Below, one piece after another: positions 22,387 to 33,696 of a DNA stretch of 64,000 nucleotides. How positions within the stretch are numbered: the stretch's first letter is position 1; each line of letters begins with the position of its first letter. Origin of the DNA: Selaginella moellendorffii. Lineage: Eukaryota > Streptophyta > Lycopodiopsida > Selaginellales > Selaginellaceae. The stretch lies in contig NW_003314278.1 in NCBI RefSeq assembly GCF_000143415.4, positions 710,845 to 774,844 of the forward strand, in the 5' to 3' direction. Both the position numbers and the translations under genes were made by a program. Below the pieces are notes generated by a model. It saw only the letters and a list, made by a program, of their open reading frames with translations, was not told the DNA's origin and made no database searches.

Positions 22387-25276
22387 TTAACGTCCCTCGA
22401 GATAGATGACTCGTTCCGGAGAGATTGGAGCTAGACAAGCTTGAGGGCCGCGCAGAGCCGGAAGCTTCCCCTTTGCAAGTTCCACAACGACGGAAACTCG
22501 TAAGGCCGCTTTGCTAACCGATGGCACGTTGTAAAAGCCGAGCTCTTCGCTAAACTCGACTAACTTGTCTTCCTTGGATTTCCTTTCGAGCTCCAAGCAC
22601 CTGTACTGAGACGGGAATCCTTCCAGCTCCATCTGTACCCAGATTCTACTTCCGGCTGTAATGTGGTGCACAGCACCGCTCGCAGTGAAGTGAAAAGGAT
22701 ACGTCGCCGTCAAAACTTTCAGCCGGTGCTCAAAGCTGCTGGAATTTACTGCGAGATCGGCTCGCATTTCCTCGACACTGGCACTGACAATATCATGCTT
22801 CGGCCAGAAAGAAGCAGCAGCTGCCTTGAGAGTGCTCACGTTCTCCGGATCTGTTTGATTGCGTAAACTTTCCTCCACTGCTTGCAAGAGCGAGAACGAC
22901 GCTACCGAAGTGCTCGACAAGCTCTTACTTTCCTCGACTATTGAAGCCAGCTGAGAGAAGCGCTGGACGAGCTCGGCGTCGTCTTCCACCTGGATGACAA
23001 TATAAAACGCGTTGAGCTCCAGCAACTGTAGAGCACCTGAGGCTGAGAATCCAGAGAAACAGGTTTGCATGCGTCCTAGTACCGAGCCAAGCTTCTGATG
23101 GTCAGGTTCTTTTGCCGAGTTTTTTTGTGCGACCAGTTGCAGGCAGTCCATGTACAGCAGTCCCAAATTGACGAGCGAAGTGCGCTCCAGTACTAGTAAG
23201 GACTTCTTGCAGCCGCTGGAGATACAATTTGACAGGTTAGCGTGAACAATGCAGACGAGATGTTCTTTACCGGATGGTTTCTCTTTGGTTGTCGTTTGAA
23301 ACGCTCCCTGCACGTAGAGCACATTTGATAGCTTGCTGCACCATAATCAACACCGTACTGGAACTGTCACCAGATTCAACAGGGGTATGCTCTTTTGTAA
23401 AATCCGTAATTCGTTTGCAGGAGAGCATCTCACTGGGAAGCAACGAAGAAATCCAGCCTGTCGATCGCAATGCTGGCAAGCAAAGGTTCAGGATAGCTTT
23501 TAACCTGGGATCATCTAACCCCTTCTCTCCATTCACAACGAACTTAACCTGCGAAAGTAGTAGCAATGTTAGTAGCATTGTTCCAAGAAGAAGCTTGCTA
23601 CCTGAGTCAAAAGCTCAGACTTTAGAGCCTCTACATGAGAGCCGTGTCCTTTCCCCAGGCATAATAGCGCCTCATAGACGTTCTTCCTATCCTGAAGCAT
23701 CGAGTGTCATGTAAAGAAATTAAGATACCAAAGGCACCTGCGGATGACGATCTAAGCACTTCATCAAAGTTTGGACTGCAGACTCGAACATGACAAGCGT
23801 CGGGAGCTTCAAGGAAGACAAAAGTTTTAGACCCGCATGTCGGAGCTCGTTGTTTTGGTCTTCCAGCGTAGCAGTAATCTGGAACATCAGTGATGTGATA
23901 ACCATGTAGCAAAAAAGACCAATTTCACATACCACACGCAGATGTTTGTCTTCCACGCAGAAAACGCCACAGTCAGCAAGGTCATATAGCGCTTGAATCG
24001 AAGCCCTGCGAACGGCGGGATCTTGGTCGTTCAACATGTCCAGGAAAAGCCCAAGTACACCGGCATTTGCGACTTCTTTAGAACCCAGACTCAAGCTGGA
24101 AAGAGCTTGCACAGCAGCAGATCTCACCTGCGGACAGGCGAACACGAGATGGTAATAAGAAGAAAGATAAAAGAAAGTCCACTACCTCTGGGAACTCATC
24201 CTCGACAGCAGAAACAAAAGCACCCGCCACAATTGCCGTCCGTGGCGATTTACCATTAATGTTGCACGAGATCAAAGGATCACCACTGGTGACTAGCACT
24301 GACTTCTTATTCACCGAATGCAACTTAATTTTCTGGCTTACTGATGTCATAGTGCCAAGCACACGGCAAGCTTCTTTCCTTACTCGCGTGCACGGGTCTG
24401 TGAGCATGGTGCAAATCTGGGTAGTGAAGTCTTGAAAGTTCTAATCGAGAGCGCGAAAGAGGCTTACCTCTAGATAAGTATAGTTTGTCTCGCGTTGTTG
24501 CGATGCCGTGATTTCTCCAGCTTGAACTTCCATCACCCATAGCCGGAGCTGCCAAAAGTAAACGAGATATATCAGAGGACAAGGAAACTTGCAAAGAAAC
24601 TTACAAGCTCCATGGCGGACAGTCGAACGGACTCCGAGACGTGATCCTCCAAGAGCCGGAGCGCAATAGCATTCAAACCATCGAGGAAGCTAAATCCCAC
24701 CGCGTCGAGGGAGATGACAGCATCCAAGGCAGCTTTCCTCACGAAAGCATGAGTATCAAAAAATCTCTTGTGCAGCGCAGCGATGATCCAGCTCTTGTTT
24801 CGTTGCTGCTCAAAGAACTTCGTCGCGAACTTCAAGCCCCACATTCTAAGCACCGGATTCTTCCCGTAAAGATCTTGCAACAATGCCGGCTGGAGTGCCG
24901 CCACCACCTCCGAATGCTCGTTGCTCGTCTTGCAAATCCGAACGAGGGACGCGAGGATGCGAATCTTGATCGGCTCGGGGCAGCCATCCAAGAGATAGTA
25001 CCTCTGCAGGCACGACGTGGTCGTTTCATCCGCGAAGATCGACGAGAGAGCGGAGATAATCTGCTGGATCACCGATATTTCCTGCTCCTCCCACAGCCTC
25101 CGTTGCATTGCCTCCCTCACAGGCCCCAGCTGAGCACCGCGCGCCCCGGCAATCATTCCAGAGATCGCGATGGAGCGCATTCTCACCTCTGGATCCGCGA
25201 CCAACGCCATGCAATCCTCAGTCGACTGCCCGGTGGCGCCATCGCCATCGCGCTCCAGCCATCGCCTCTTCTTCAT
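22387..25276 (-). CDS. Integrator subunit 4 / SIEL-like ARM-repeat protein
   Basis: Eight exons (24605-25276, 24468-24548, 24186-24416, 23933-24127, 23738-23878, 23602-23691, 23271-23548, 22387-23215) splice to 838 codons. The N-terminal two thirds are helical HEAT/ARM-type repeats ('VRSAAVQALSSLSLGSKEVANAGVLGLFLDML', 'VRRASIQALYDLADCG'). The C-terminal domain runs through 'YPFHFTASGAVHHITAGSRIWVQMEL'. Order and composition fit Integrator complex subunit 4, whose Arabidopsis homologue SIEL binds SHORT-ROOT on endosomes; Integrator processes snRNA 3' ends. The assignment rests on overall pattern, since no catalytic motif exists in this family. An alternative is another large ARM-repeat adaptor. 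It diverges from the S1 nuclease gene by 219 bp. Confidence 0.7.
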
Positions 25277-25495
25277 TGTCCCCGATATTTAGGGTTTACT
25301 CATGGCTTTGTTCATCGAGCTAAAGCTTTTGGAAGCTTTCTTGCCAATACGCGATCGAATGCCAATGCGTGATCGAATGGAAGCTCTCCATCCTTTTCGC
25401 TACCGGTCGATTCTTCTTGCCGTAGCAGCAAGCATATCTAAGCGTTTTCTAAGCGCAAAAAAAGGGGGATTTTCAAGGGCTTCGCGTAAGGAGCT
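25277..25495. promoter_or_regulatory. Divergent promoter INTS4-like / S1 nuclease
   Basis: 219 bp between start codons, with a telo-box-like TTAGGGTTT at 25289-25297 close to the INTS4-like start. Confidence 0.45.
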
Positions 25496-26874
25496 ATGGC
25501 GGAGAAGGCGTATGGAATGGCGCTGTGTGTGATCTTGATTGCTTCCATAGCAGTGGGAGCTGCGGCGTGGGGGCGAGAAGGCCATCGTCTCACTTGTATG
25601 ATCGCTGAGGTACAGCGCTTAGTTCCAATTCGTTTGGAGATTCATAGTTTTCTTCTTTCCTTTTGCAGCCTTTTCTTAGCTCCGAATCGAAGGTCGCTCT
25701 GGAGGAGCTTCTCCCTGGACGAGATTTGCCAGAATTGTGCTCCTGGGCGGATGATATTCGCAGATCATATAGATTTCGATGGACTGGCCCGCTACACTAC
25801 ATTGACACGCCCGACAATCTCTGTGGCTATGACTACGATCGTAAGCTCTTTGGAAACTTTCTTCTTTGGTAGTTTCATGGCCTTGTGTGGTTTTTCGTAG
25901 GGGACTGCCACGATTCTCGTGGAGAAAAGGATATGTGTGTCGCCGGTGCCATCAACAATTACTCACGGCAGCTAGAAACATTTCAGGAAGCAAAGCTCTC
26001 TTTGCACAAATCATGTAAGTTCTTGGCTGGATCAGTGTTGAGTGTCTGATGTTCTTTCTAAATCCAGATAACTTGACCGAGGCACTGCTCTTCCTGGCTC
26101 ACTATGTTGGAGACATCCACCAGGTTGGTCTTCTTTTTTCTTTCCTCTTTGCTCTCTCGAAAGGATCTAAAACATGCGTTTTTGTGTATAGCCTCTGCAC
26201 GTAGCCTTTACGGCTGATGCTGGAGGGAATGGCGTCCATGTCCACTGGTTTGGACGAAAGGCAAACTTACACCATGTAAGTTCATAATCCTCCAGCGAAC
26301 ATAGTTTTCTGTTTGTGCTGATTTTTTGTGTGCCAGATCTGGGATACCGAATTTATTGATAGAGCCAAGCGTCTATACTACCACGACATTTTCAGGATGC
26401 TTCGTAACATAAGCATGAGCATAACCGTAAGAACTCGACCTAGTTTCTTCTGGCTTGCTTGAAAACAACGTGTTATCTTTTTTCTTCCAGAAGGAAAACT
26501 TTGATGCGTGGAGCAGCTGTGAGACCGATCCAGAAGCTTGTATTGACAGGTAAAATAATCTCCTCGAGTTTGAGCTATTAACCACACTTCTTTGCTTGTT
26601 CTTCCTCGTGCAGCTATGCCACAGAAAGTATACACGCTTCTTGCAGATGGGCTTACAAAGACGCCGTCGAAGGAAGCTATCTCGAAGGTCAGTCGTCACT
26701 TTCAAATCGTTCTAGTTTTCTTCCGAGGACGATTCCTCACTGATTGTTTACATAGATGACTACTTCTCTTCACGTCTTCCAATCGTGGAGCAACGTCTAG
26801 CTCAAGGTGGCGTCAGGCTGGCGTCAATACTCAACCGGATCTTTGGAGCAAAATCGAGCGAGTCGAGCATCTAG
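25496..26874 (+). CDS. S1/P1-type nuclease (BFN/ENDO family)
   Basis: Nine exons, most introns 50-90 bp, give 293 codons, the usual size of plant bifunctional nucleases. A signal peptide ends at 'VGAAA', leaving Trp as the first mature residue ('WGREGHRLTCMIAE'); this N-terminal Trp is a zinc ligand in the family. Further ligand regions are 'CSWADDIR', 'PLHYIDTPD', 'FLAHYVGDIHQPLHVAF', 'GGNGVHVHWFG' and 'NLHHIWDTEFI'. These three-zinc enzymes cut single-stranded DNA and RNA and act in senescence and programmed cell death, in the ER, vacuole or apoplast. Everything needed for activity appears intact. Confidence 0.93.
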
Positions 26875-26935
26875 ACATGATTTCTCCAAAGTGTGTATGT
26901 AAAAAAGCTGACATCCTTGACACATTCTTTAGCTT

Positions 26936-27448
26936 TTACTCGTTGCAAGTGTAAGGAGTGAAGGCGAATGGCCCGACTCTGAAGAACATCTCGTTGTAAT
27001 AAGAAGTGAATGGACGCAGCTTGGCACCTTGAGCACCGTCTCCCTCGTTGGTCATTTTGTTGCAAGTCTCGTCGGATGTTGTGACGAGCTGTGCAACGCA
27101 AGTCGTGTTTTCTTGGTGGAGGCAGTCGTAGTTTGGAACTTTGATCTGGAAGTAACCGGAGTCGTCGCTGTTGTCCATGGCGTACGCTGTGATCAAGCCT
27201 GCCTTGTCCTTGCAGACAACGCTCACAAGAGCATCTGTGAAGACAGAAAAAGAAGAAGGAAATCCTGGTGAGAATGGAACTTTCAAAGTAGTACCTGAGA
27301 TCTTCTTTGTCCAGTGCCCTTGACAATCCTGACAGTAGACGATTCCTTCGACCACAGAAACTGGAGGAGGATCGTTCTCATTCTCTGCAAACACCACCAC
27401 AATTGAGAGCGCTAACAAAGCCAATGGCAATCCTCTGAAATCCATCAC
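26936..27448 (-). CDS. Pollen Ole e 1-like secreted protein
   Basis: Two exons (27295-27448, 26936-27234) flank a 60-bp intron and give 150 codons. The intron has GT..AG ends but is a multiple of three with no stop, so retention would yield 170 codons. The signal peptide 'LPLALLALSIVVVFA' leads into 'GIVYCQDCQGHW', the first Cys cluster of the Ole e 1 domain. It continues with 'VVCKDKAGLITAYAMDNSDDSGYFQIKVPNYDC' and a Cys-rich end. Members are small extracellular proteins of unclear biochemical role, often in cell walls. This is the left, intact copy of a tandem duplication; the right copy (30483-30870) is broken. Confidence 0.85.
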   Translation of the reverse strand: MMDFRGLPLALLALSIVVVFAENENDPPPVSVVEGIVYCQDCQGHWTKKISGTTLKVPFSPGFPSSFSVFTDALVSVVCKDKAGLITAYAMDNSDDSGYFQIKVPNYDCLHQENTTCVAQLVTTSDETCNKMTNEGDGAQGAKLRPFTSYYNEMFFRVGPFAFTPYTCNE

Positions 27449-27604
27449 AAAAGCTTGTCAATGCGCTTGGCCCAGAACTTTAAAAACCCAAGTTTGCAAA
27501 GACGTGACACGATGCAAGCCTACAGCAGCCACTGCAATGGTTAAGAGTCCAAGAGTCGATCATGCTGCACTGGGATGGACACAAGAAAAAGAAAAAGAAA
27601 ATAC

Positions 27605-28000
27605 TTACTCGGATCTGTTTGGGTTACGTGAGCTGCTTGGTTAAAGTTGCAATCTCTTCATCTTGCTGTAGTAGCTGCTAAACACATACGAGGCGTGAGA
27701 AACCATCGTTTCCGGAAAGAAGCATGGCTCGCAGTGCAGTCCCCCCTCCACTGGAGCAAGCATAATCTAGAGCAGATTGAAGGGCCGCTTGAGAAGCATC
27801 AGAGTTCTTCCGTCCTGTGTTACAATTTCCACCACCACCATTTTCACCGCCGGGAACTTTCAGTACTATTTCCACCACCAGAACCAGTGTCATCACACCT
27901 TCTGGGCAGAGATCGGTTTGGATTTTGCTGCAGGCCTAGCTCACCCGTCGTTTCACCTCTTGTCGACAGGAATGGCCATGGCCTTGGATAGGGCAATCGC
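27605..28000 (-). pseudogene. GH17 beta-1,3-glucanase X8-domain remnant
   Basis: Homologous to the 3' part of the GH17 gene at 31043-32603 (about 31126-31450 there). It covers the carbohydrate-binding X8 region and the Gly-rich linker. Small deletions (for example loss of the stretch equivalent to 31170-31183) break the frame, and the catalytic domain is missing. A scrap of the GH17 promoter and 5' end reappears at 28335-28480, so the body was deleted after duplication. Confidence 0.8.
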
Positions 28001-28480
28001 GAGGTGAGAGGAGCCATGCGAAGAGGGCAAACTGGACCTGTTGGAAAATTGGTATGTCTCTTTTCATTATCCTGTCTTAATTTTCACTTGACCGTCTCAT
28101 TTCATGTCCTAATATTCACTTTTCCTCTTGTAAGTAACCACAGGACCGGGGCTGACGACCTGCCAAAGATCTCCAGATTCTGAAGGTGATGCAATTTCTT
28201 TCGTTGCTTGTTCGGCTCTATAGCAGAGGAACGTGCTGGAATTCTGGTATTGTCTTCCATTCTCGTTCCTTTTCCTTGCCTTTGAAAATGTTAGTGTCGA
28301 AGGACAGCTGACGGAGCCCGACTCGGTTTGTTTCGTGACGCGGCGATGCCATCTCCTGAGCTCGAAATTAATACGAACTCGGTGCGGATCCAAGAAAAAA
28401 CTGAAGTTACTAAATCTTAGTCATGTGTTGCTTGAAGTGTCATCGTTGCTTTAGACGAAGAGCTCGATTCGCAATAAATG

Positions 28481-28530
28481 GAAGATGATGGCGAGGCGAT
28501 GGACAAAATCCCCTACCGAGTAGCCCGGTA
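28481..28530 (+). pseudogene. Orphan exon 1 of membrane-protein gene 1, left copy
   Basis: Nearly identical to exon 1 of the intact right copy (32909-32958) and encodes the same 'MEDDGEAMDKIPYRVA'. The downstream exon 2 is present but inverted (28567-29090, minus strand), so no functional transcript can form. Confidence 0.8.
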
Positions 28531-28555
28531 ACAGCTTCCTCCGACTTGATCCTCC

Positions 28556-29090
28556 TCAAGCAGTTCCTTCTGGAAGAACACGCTCTCTCGCGGGTGCCTT
28601 GTCAGTGAAGGAAAGCATAAAAGACAGCCGAGATGAAGATGACAACGCCAGTAGAGACGAGAACGATGAGCGGGAGCCTGAAGCACCCAGGAATCTCAAC
28701 TGGACGCAGTTGATGTGGGAGAGCGGTTCCAACGCCAGATCCGACTGCTGACGCGAGTATAGCAGCTTGTTGCCGAGTCCACCGAAGCCTCTTTGCTGTT
28801 CTTGAAACCATGAGGAGCTTGAGACCGTGCGCCACGAGGCTCGAGAACTGGAAGAAGTTGAAAGCAATGACTTCGCAGACAATGAGACGCTTGAAAGTGG
28901 AGGGGCCGGGGATGCATTCGTGCTTGGCGTCGTTGCAAGAGCCAACAAGGAGTCTAGAGGTGGTGAGCGTGATGCTGATGCCGTGAAGAAAGAATTGACA
29001 CTTACGACTTCGTCCAGTGCCATGACGTGAACCTGGCTTGTGCTCGCGCTGGAATGCCGGCGAATGCTCTCCCGGACGAAACGCAACCCG
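28556..29090 (-). pseudogene. Inverted, frameshifted exon 2 of membrane-protein gene 1
   Basis: On the minus strand this reads as exon 2 of the gene at 32909-33566: 'SIRRH', 'STSQVHV', 'ALDEVVSVNSFF', then after frame changes 'NDAKHECIPGPSTFKRLIV', 'ASAVGSG' and 'VVIFISAVFYAFLH'. Several frameshifts and deletions make it dead. It lies between sequences that are in normal orientation, so only the exon was flipped. Confidence 0.85.
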
Positions 29091-29189
29091 GTCAGAACGT
29101 AAACACGGTCCCCACGGAATTGTCACTGTCGAGAACTTTAAGTTCGATTGTTATGCAATTCGACGCCTTTGTCATTTCGTTCTCTCCCA

Positions 29190-29747
29190 ATGGACGATAA
29201 GCTGCTCCCATCTAGCTCCTCCCGCAGAATGGTTTCCTTCAAAGGAGCCACCCAGGTTCATGTCACCACGCTGGACGAAGTCGTATCTGTGAATTCCTTC
29301 TTCACCATAGCTGTGTTCTTGGGCCTCTCATTCTCCAGCACCAAAGCAGCCGATCTGGAAACAGACTGCCCCGTTGGACCCGATGCAGTGAAGTACCTTC
29401 TTCTTTACGAAGTTCTCGCGTTTGCTTCCTTCCTATTCTCTAGCCTTGTAGCTCACGGACTCAAGCTCTACATCATATTCGCCAACAGCAACCTTATCGA
29501 AGAATCCCAGGCCGCGGAGATTAACAACCGCCTCTTGAGGATCGGAATGCTCGCGTCGGCCATAGGCTCTGTCGCTGGGACGATCTTCCTCATGCTGTCT
29601 ATGATTAGTCTCATCGAGCTGAGGTTGGGACCTTTTAGTTGTGATAGCAGCTGGACGGAACGCACTGGAATTCCCTTCATAGTTTTGTCGTCCTCTGGTC
29701 TCCTCATCTTCATCTCATCTGTTCTCTTTGCTTTCATCGAACTCTAA
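29190..29747 (+). CDS. Four-helix membrane protein, MEE60-like (gene 2, left copy)
   Basis: Intronless, 185 codons from the ATG at 29190. The N-terminal 'VHVTTLDEVVSVNSFFTIAVFLGLS' begins the first membrane span. Three more spans follow ('LLYEVLAFASFLFSSLVAHGL', 'IGMLASAIGSVAGTIFLMLSMI', 'GIPFIVLSSSGLLIFISSVLFAFI'). The conserved 'VHVTALD..VNVNSLF' start and the span pattern resemble plant proteins annotated as maternal effect embryo arrest 60; that name comes from a mutant and no biochemical function is known. It is nearly identical to 33697-34257, so both copies of this gene survived. Confidence 0.75.
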   Translation: MDDKLLPSSSSRRMVSFKGATQVHVTTLDEVVSVNSFFTIAVFLGLSFSSTKAADLETDCPVGPDAVKYLLLYEVLAFASFLFSSLVAHGLKLYIIFANSNLIEESQAAEINNRLLRIGMLASAIGSVAGTIFLMLSMISLIELRLGPFSCDSSWTERTGIPFIVLSSSGLLIFISSVLFAFIEL

Positions 29748-29757
29748 TATGAATTCT

Positions 29758-30482
29758 ACAAAACTTTTGGAGAAGAAACCCCGTTTCCCTGTGTCCCAGA
29801 GTTCTCCGTCTTCCACGTCATTCATCAAACTTGGCGGCTGGACCTCCATACTTTTCCATAGTAAGTCTGCCTATCCGGGTAGATCTCTCAGGAAATCATA
29901 CATCTTCATATCGTCCTTGATTTCATCTTCTTGAAACGTCTTACAGGTTTGCTCAACCAACTCTTCCGCCACTGATTTAACAGGCAAGGCAACTCTTCTA
30001 CAATGGAAAACCTGTCTATATCGGACGGGCAGCACAACCCTGATCTCTGGAAACTCCAATACTGTCTTGAAAGAAAGCTGTTGGCGAAGAGACTCGTTGA
30101 TGTTTAGCTCATAGTCTTTGGCCTGATGTTACCACAATTAGCAGCCGGATATAAAGAAACTCTTATCGAGGCTCTTTCTTGAGGAGAAGCCAGCTGATCT
30201 TCGGACTGTGCGACTGGGGCGATAAATGTTTCTCAAGCACAGTACCAAGCTTGACATGCTCGTCCAAACTGGAAAAGATAGAGGAATTGTGTTAGTCAAT
30301 ATACCTGAAGAGTCGAGAGAAGAGTCGAGCAGGGATGAACATACTTATCATCAACAAGGCGAATGTCTGTGGGATGAAAGATCCAGTCAACATGCACTTC
30401 CGCCTAGAATGCGTTTAAAGCTTTAGCAAAGAACAATCCGTGAGGAGGAAAGTGGGAAAGCTTAATTCCTGTTGAAGTACGG
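29758..30482 (-). pseudogene. Truncated BCD1 copy (3' exons only)
   Basis: Homologous to 34270-35103, covering exons 3-5 and part of exon 2 of the BCD1 gene. Internal deletions (for example loss of the segment equivalent to 34434-34460) and missing zinc-finger exons make it non-functional. It marks the right end of the left duplicated block. Confidence 0.8.
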
Positions 30483-30870
30483 AGTGTGGAGTGAAGGCGA
30501 ATGGCCCGACTCTGAAGAACATCTCGTTGTAGTAAGAAGTGAATGGACGCAGCTTGGCACCTTGAGCACCGTATCCCTCGTTGGTCATTTTGTTGCAAGT
30601 CTTGTCGGATGTTGTGTCGAGCTGTGCTTTCTTAGTGGAGGCTTGGAACTTTGACCGGAGTCGTAGGATTGTCAAGGGCATTGGACAAAGAAGATCTCAG
30701 GTACTTTGAAAGTTCCATTCTCGTCAGGATTTCCTCCCTTTTCTCTATGCTCTTCTGAGCGTTGTCTACAAGGACAAGGCAGATTGATCACCGCGTACGC
30801 CATGGACAACAGGACAGTAGACGATTCCTTCGAGCACACAGGATCGTTCTCATTCTCTGCAGAAACCACC
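30483..30870 (-). pseudogene. Broken Ole e 1-like copy
   Basis: The 3' half ('SDKTCNKMTNEGYGAQGAKL', 'YYNEMFFRVGPFAFTP') matches the intact gene at 26936-27448. The middle, including the 'YFQIKVPNYDC' region, is deleted and the 5' part ('AENENDP') is out of frame. Confidence 0.8.
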
Positions 30871-31042
30871 AGAACTTAGAGAATTAAGACCAAGCCAATG
30901 GCAATCCTCTGAAATCCATCACAAAAGCTTGTCAAGGCGCTTGGCTTGGAACTTCAAAGCAAAGACGTGACACGATGTAAGTCTATAAAAGATAAACGAA
31001 CCGCTCGTAAGCCATTGTAATAGTTAAGAGTCCAAGAGTCGA

Positions 31043-32603
31043 TCATGCTGCACTGGGATAGACACAAGATCCATAGCCTGCGTAAAGAAGCTCGTAAGAA
31101 AAGAAAAACAAAACAAAAAACTTACTTGGATCTGTTTGGGTTACGTGAGCTGCTTGGTTAAAGTCGCAAGTGCCGCCGGAGCTCTTCATCTTGTTGTAGT
31201 AGCTGCTAAACGCATACGAGGCACGAGAAACCATCGTCTCCGGAAAGAAGCACGGCTGGTTGGGTTGAATCGCAGTGCAGTCCCCTCCACTGGAGCAAGC
31301 ATAATCTAGAGCAGCCTGAAGCGCCGCTTGAGAAGCATCAGAGTTGGCAACACACCATTCCTTCCGTCCTGTGCTACCGTTTCCACCACCACCATTCTCA
31401 CCGCCGGGAGGACTTTCAGTACGATTTCCACCACCAGAAGAACCAGCGTCATCATGGGTGTCACGCTCACCACCCGCGATATCCAAAGCGTAAACCAGCT
31501 CTCCATTCGGATACGTGACGCCAAAGTTCCGCTCAGTGACCGCACCATTCTTGAGGTTCTCGTTGAAGAGAGCGAAGATATACGTCGGAAAGTAGCCTCT
31601 CTTCTTGGGAGTTCCCTGAGCTCTGAGGGTCTTCGCGATCAGCCTGTTGTTGTAGCGAGCAGCATTGGAGACTGTAGCGCCTGGCTGAGAACCGTCACCT
31701 TTACTCGGCCAGCCGGTCTCGCACACAGCAAAATCGAGAGAACTAAAGCCGAGCTTCTCGATTGCAGAGATGGTGGCATCGACCATCGCATCAAACAAGT
31801 TTGTGTACCTGAGTGACCCATCTCTCACCACCTCCTGCTGCGAGCCAAAGAGCGCGTAGTCGAGTGGGATCTCGCCAGGATTGCCAGCCCAAGCAAAGTA
31901 TGGATAGACGTTCCCGCAGTAGAAGGAGTTCGTTCGGGACAAAAACTCGAGAAGCGGCTGGATGATGGACTCTGCAATGTCACTCTTGAACGAGCCAGCC
32001 GATGGAGGATAAGAGTTTCCCAGAGCATCGGAAGCCAGGGGCGTTGACACCTTGATGGAACCTGCTAGCTCAAACTTCTCAACCGCTGATTGAATCTTCT
32101 CCATCGCCGGAACCAACTTCGGCCAAGTCGACTCTCGAATGCTACTGTCTGATAAAATCTCGTTGCCGACCAGAACGGATTCTATGGCTGTCTTTGGATA
32201 GTACGCAGCTACATTCTTTTCCACCCATGCGTCTGCACTGCTCTGGCTTGATGCTATCTCCGGGATTTGCTGGTTGGCCACCATCACCGACAACTTCACG
32301 CCGCTGTTTGCAAACGCCCGGATGATTGACGAGTCGGCACTAAAGATCTTGGCTCTGTCAAACCCGAGGTCCTTGATCAGTCCAACAGCCTCTGGCGGAC
32401 GCAAAATCTCGTTTGAAAGAGTTCCATAGTTGATTCCCATTCCTTGTGCATCTGATGGATGCAAGCAAAACAAGACTCAATAAGAACGAGAGGAAAAATA
32501 TAATACAAGGAAGGAATGACTTACCAGCAGTGCGGTCGCGAGCTAGACAAGCCAGCCATAGAAACGCAACGGCCGCAACAATCTGCGTGGTTCTTCCACC
32601 CAT
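31043..32603 (-). CDS. GH17 glucan endo-1,3-beta-glucosidase with X8 (CBM43)
   Basis: Three exons (32525-32603, 31126-32451, 31043-31077) give 479 codons. The signal peptide is in exon 1; the mature GH17 barrel starts at 'GMGINYGTLSNEI'. The acid/base Glu lies in 'SVLVGNEIL' and the nucleophile Glu in 'FAVCETGWPSKGDG'. A Gly/Asn-rich linker leads to an X8 callose-binding domain ('WCVANSDASQAALQAALDYACSSGGDC', 'CFFPETMVSRASYAFSSYYN', 'GTCDFNQAAHVTQTDP', 'GYGSCVYPS'). It ends right after the X8 domain with no clear GPI-anchor tail, so the protein is probably secreted to the wall, where it would act on callose. The paralogous left copy is reduced to a remnant. Confidence 0.93.
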
Positions 32604-32908
32604 GGTTGGTTGGTTTCGCGACGCGGCGGTGCCATCTCCTGAGCTCGAAATTTATACGGATCCAAGAAACTCAGATCTTCCAACTGCCGTAAACTGAAGT
32701 TACTAAATCTTAGTCGTGTAGCTTGCATGCGTTGCTTGAAGTGTCATCGTAAATCTGGACTTTCCTCTTTAAGCTTTCATGCGAAAACGGTAGCGTCCTT
32801 TAGCCCGTAAGTCACCCGTTAATCTCGGCGTAAAAAAGCATTGGATTCCTCTGGACCATCTGCGAATCTCCTATGTGCCCTGTTGACGAAGAGGTCGATC
32901 CGCAAAAA

Positions 32909-33566
32909 ATGGAAGATGATGGCGAGGCGATGGACAAAATCCCCTACCGAGTAGCCAGGTAACAGCTTCTTCCGACTTGATCCTCCTCAAGCAGTTCCTT
33001 CTCGCTGTAGAACTCCATCGGAGCTGGAGAGCATTCGCCGGCATTTCAGCGCAAGCACAAGCCAGGTTCACGTCACGGCCCTGGACGAAGTCGTAAGTGT
33101 CAATTCCTTCTTCACTGTCGCGGTCTTCGTCGGCATCACGCTCACCACCTCCAACCTCCACGTTGGCTCTCCCAACGACGCCAAGCACGAATGCATCCCC
33201 GGCCCCTCCACTTTCAAGCGTCTCATTGTCTACGAAGTCGTCGCTTTCAGCTTCTTCCAGTTCTCGAGCCTCGTGGCGCACGGCCTCAAGCTCCTCATGG
33301 TTTTCAAGAACAGCAAAGAGGCTTCGGTGGACTCGGCAACCATGAACCACAAGCTGCTTCGCCTGGGGATACTCGCGTCAGCAGTCGGATCTGGCGCTGG
33401 AACCGTCTTCCTCATGCTCTCCCTCATCAACTACGTCCAGTTGAGATTTGGAAGCCTCGTCTGCGGCGATTCCTGGGTGCTTCAGGCTGCCGTCCCGCTC
33501 ATCGTTCTCGTCTCTACTGGCGTTGTCATCTTCATCTCGGCTGTCTTTTATGCTTTCCTTCACTGA
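32909..33566 (+). CDS. Four-helix membrane protein, MEE60-like (gene 1)
   Basis: Two exons (32909-32958 and 33011-33566) around a 52-bp intron give 201 codons. Without splicing the main frame lacks an ATG; joining the exons supplies 'MEDDGEAMDKIPYRVAR' and continues 'TPSELESIRRHFS', which supports the model. The membrane part is 'VHVTALDEVVSVNSFFTVAVFVGITL', 'VVAFSFFQFSSLVAHGLKLL', 'LGILASAVGSGAGTVFLMLSLI' and 'PLIVLVSTGVVIFISAVFYAF'. It is paralogous to the adjacent gene 2 at lower identity. Function unknown. Confidence 0.78.
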
Positions 33567-33696
33567 CAAGGCACCCGGGAGACAGCGTGTTCTTCCAACG
33601 TGACTCGGTCAGAACGTAAACACGGTCCCCACGGAATTGTCACTGTCGAGAACTTTGTCACGTAATTCGACACCTTTGCTATTGCGTTCTCTCCCA

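Larger units (their letters stand above)
26945..30482. repeat. Segmental tandem duplication, left copy
   Basis: Contains, in order, the Ole e 1-like gene, a beta-1,3-glucanase remnant, membrane-protein gene 1 (exon 2 inverted), membrane-protein gene 2 and a truncated BCD1 3' part. The same order recurs at 30483-35103. The junction is sharp: at 30482/30483 BCD1-like sequence ('ttcctgttgaagtac') switches to the Ole e 1 3' end ('ggagtgaaggcgaatgg'). Confidence 0.85.

Noticed and set aside
24641-25372. 243-codon plus-strand frame opposite the INTS4-like gene
   Set aside because: Shadow of exon 1 of the ARM-repeat gene; no domain, and low-complexity content.
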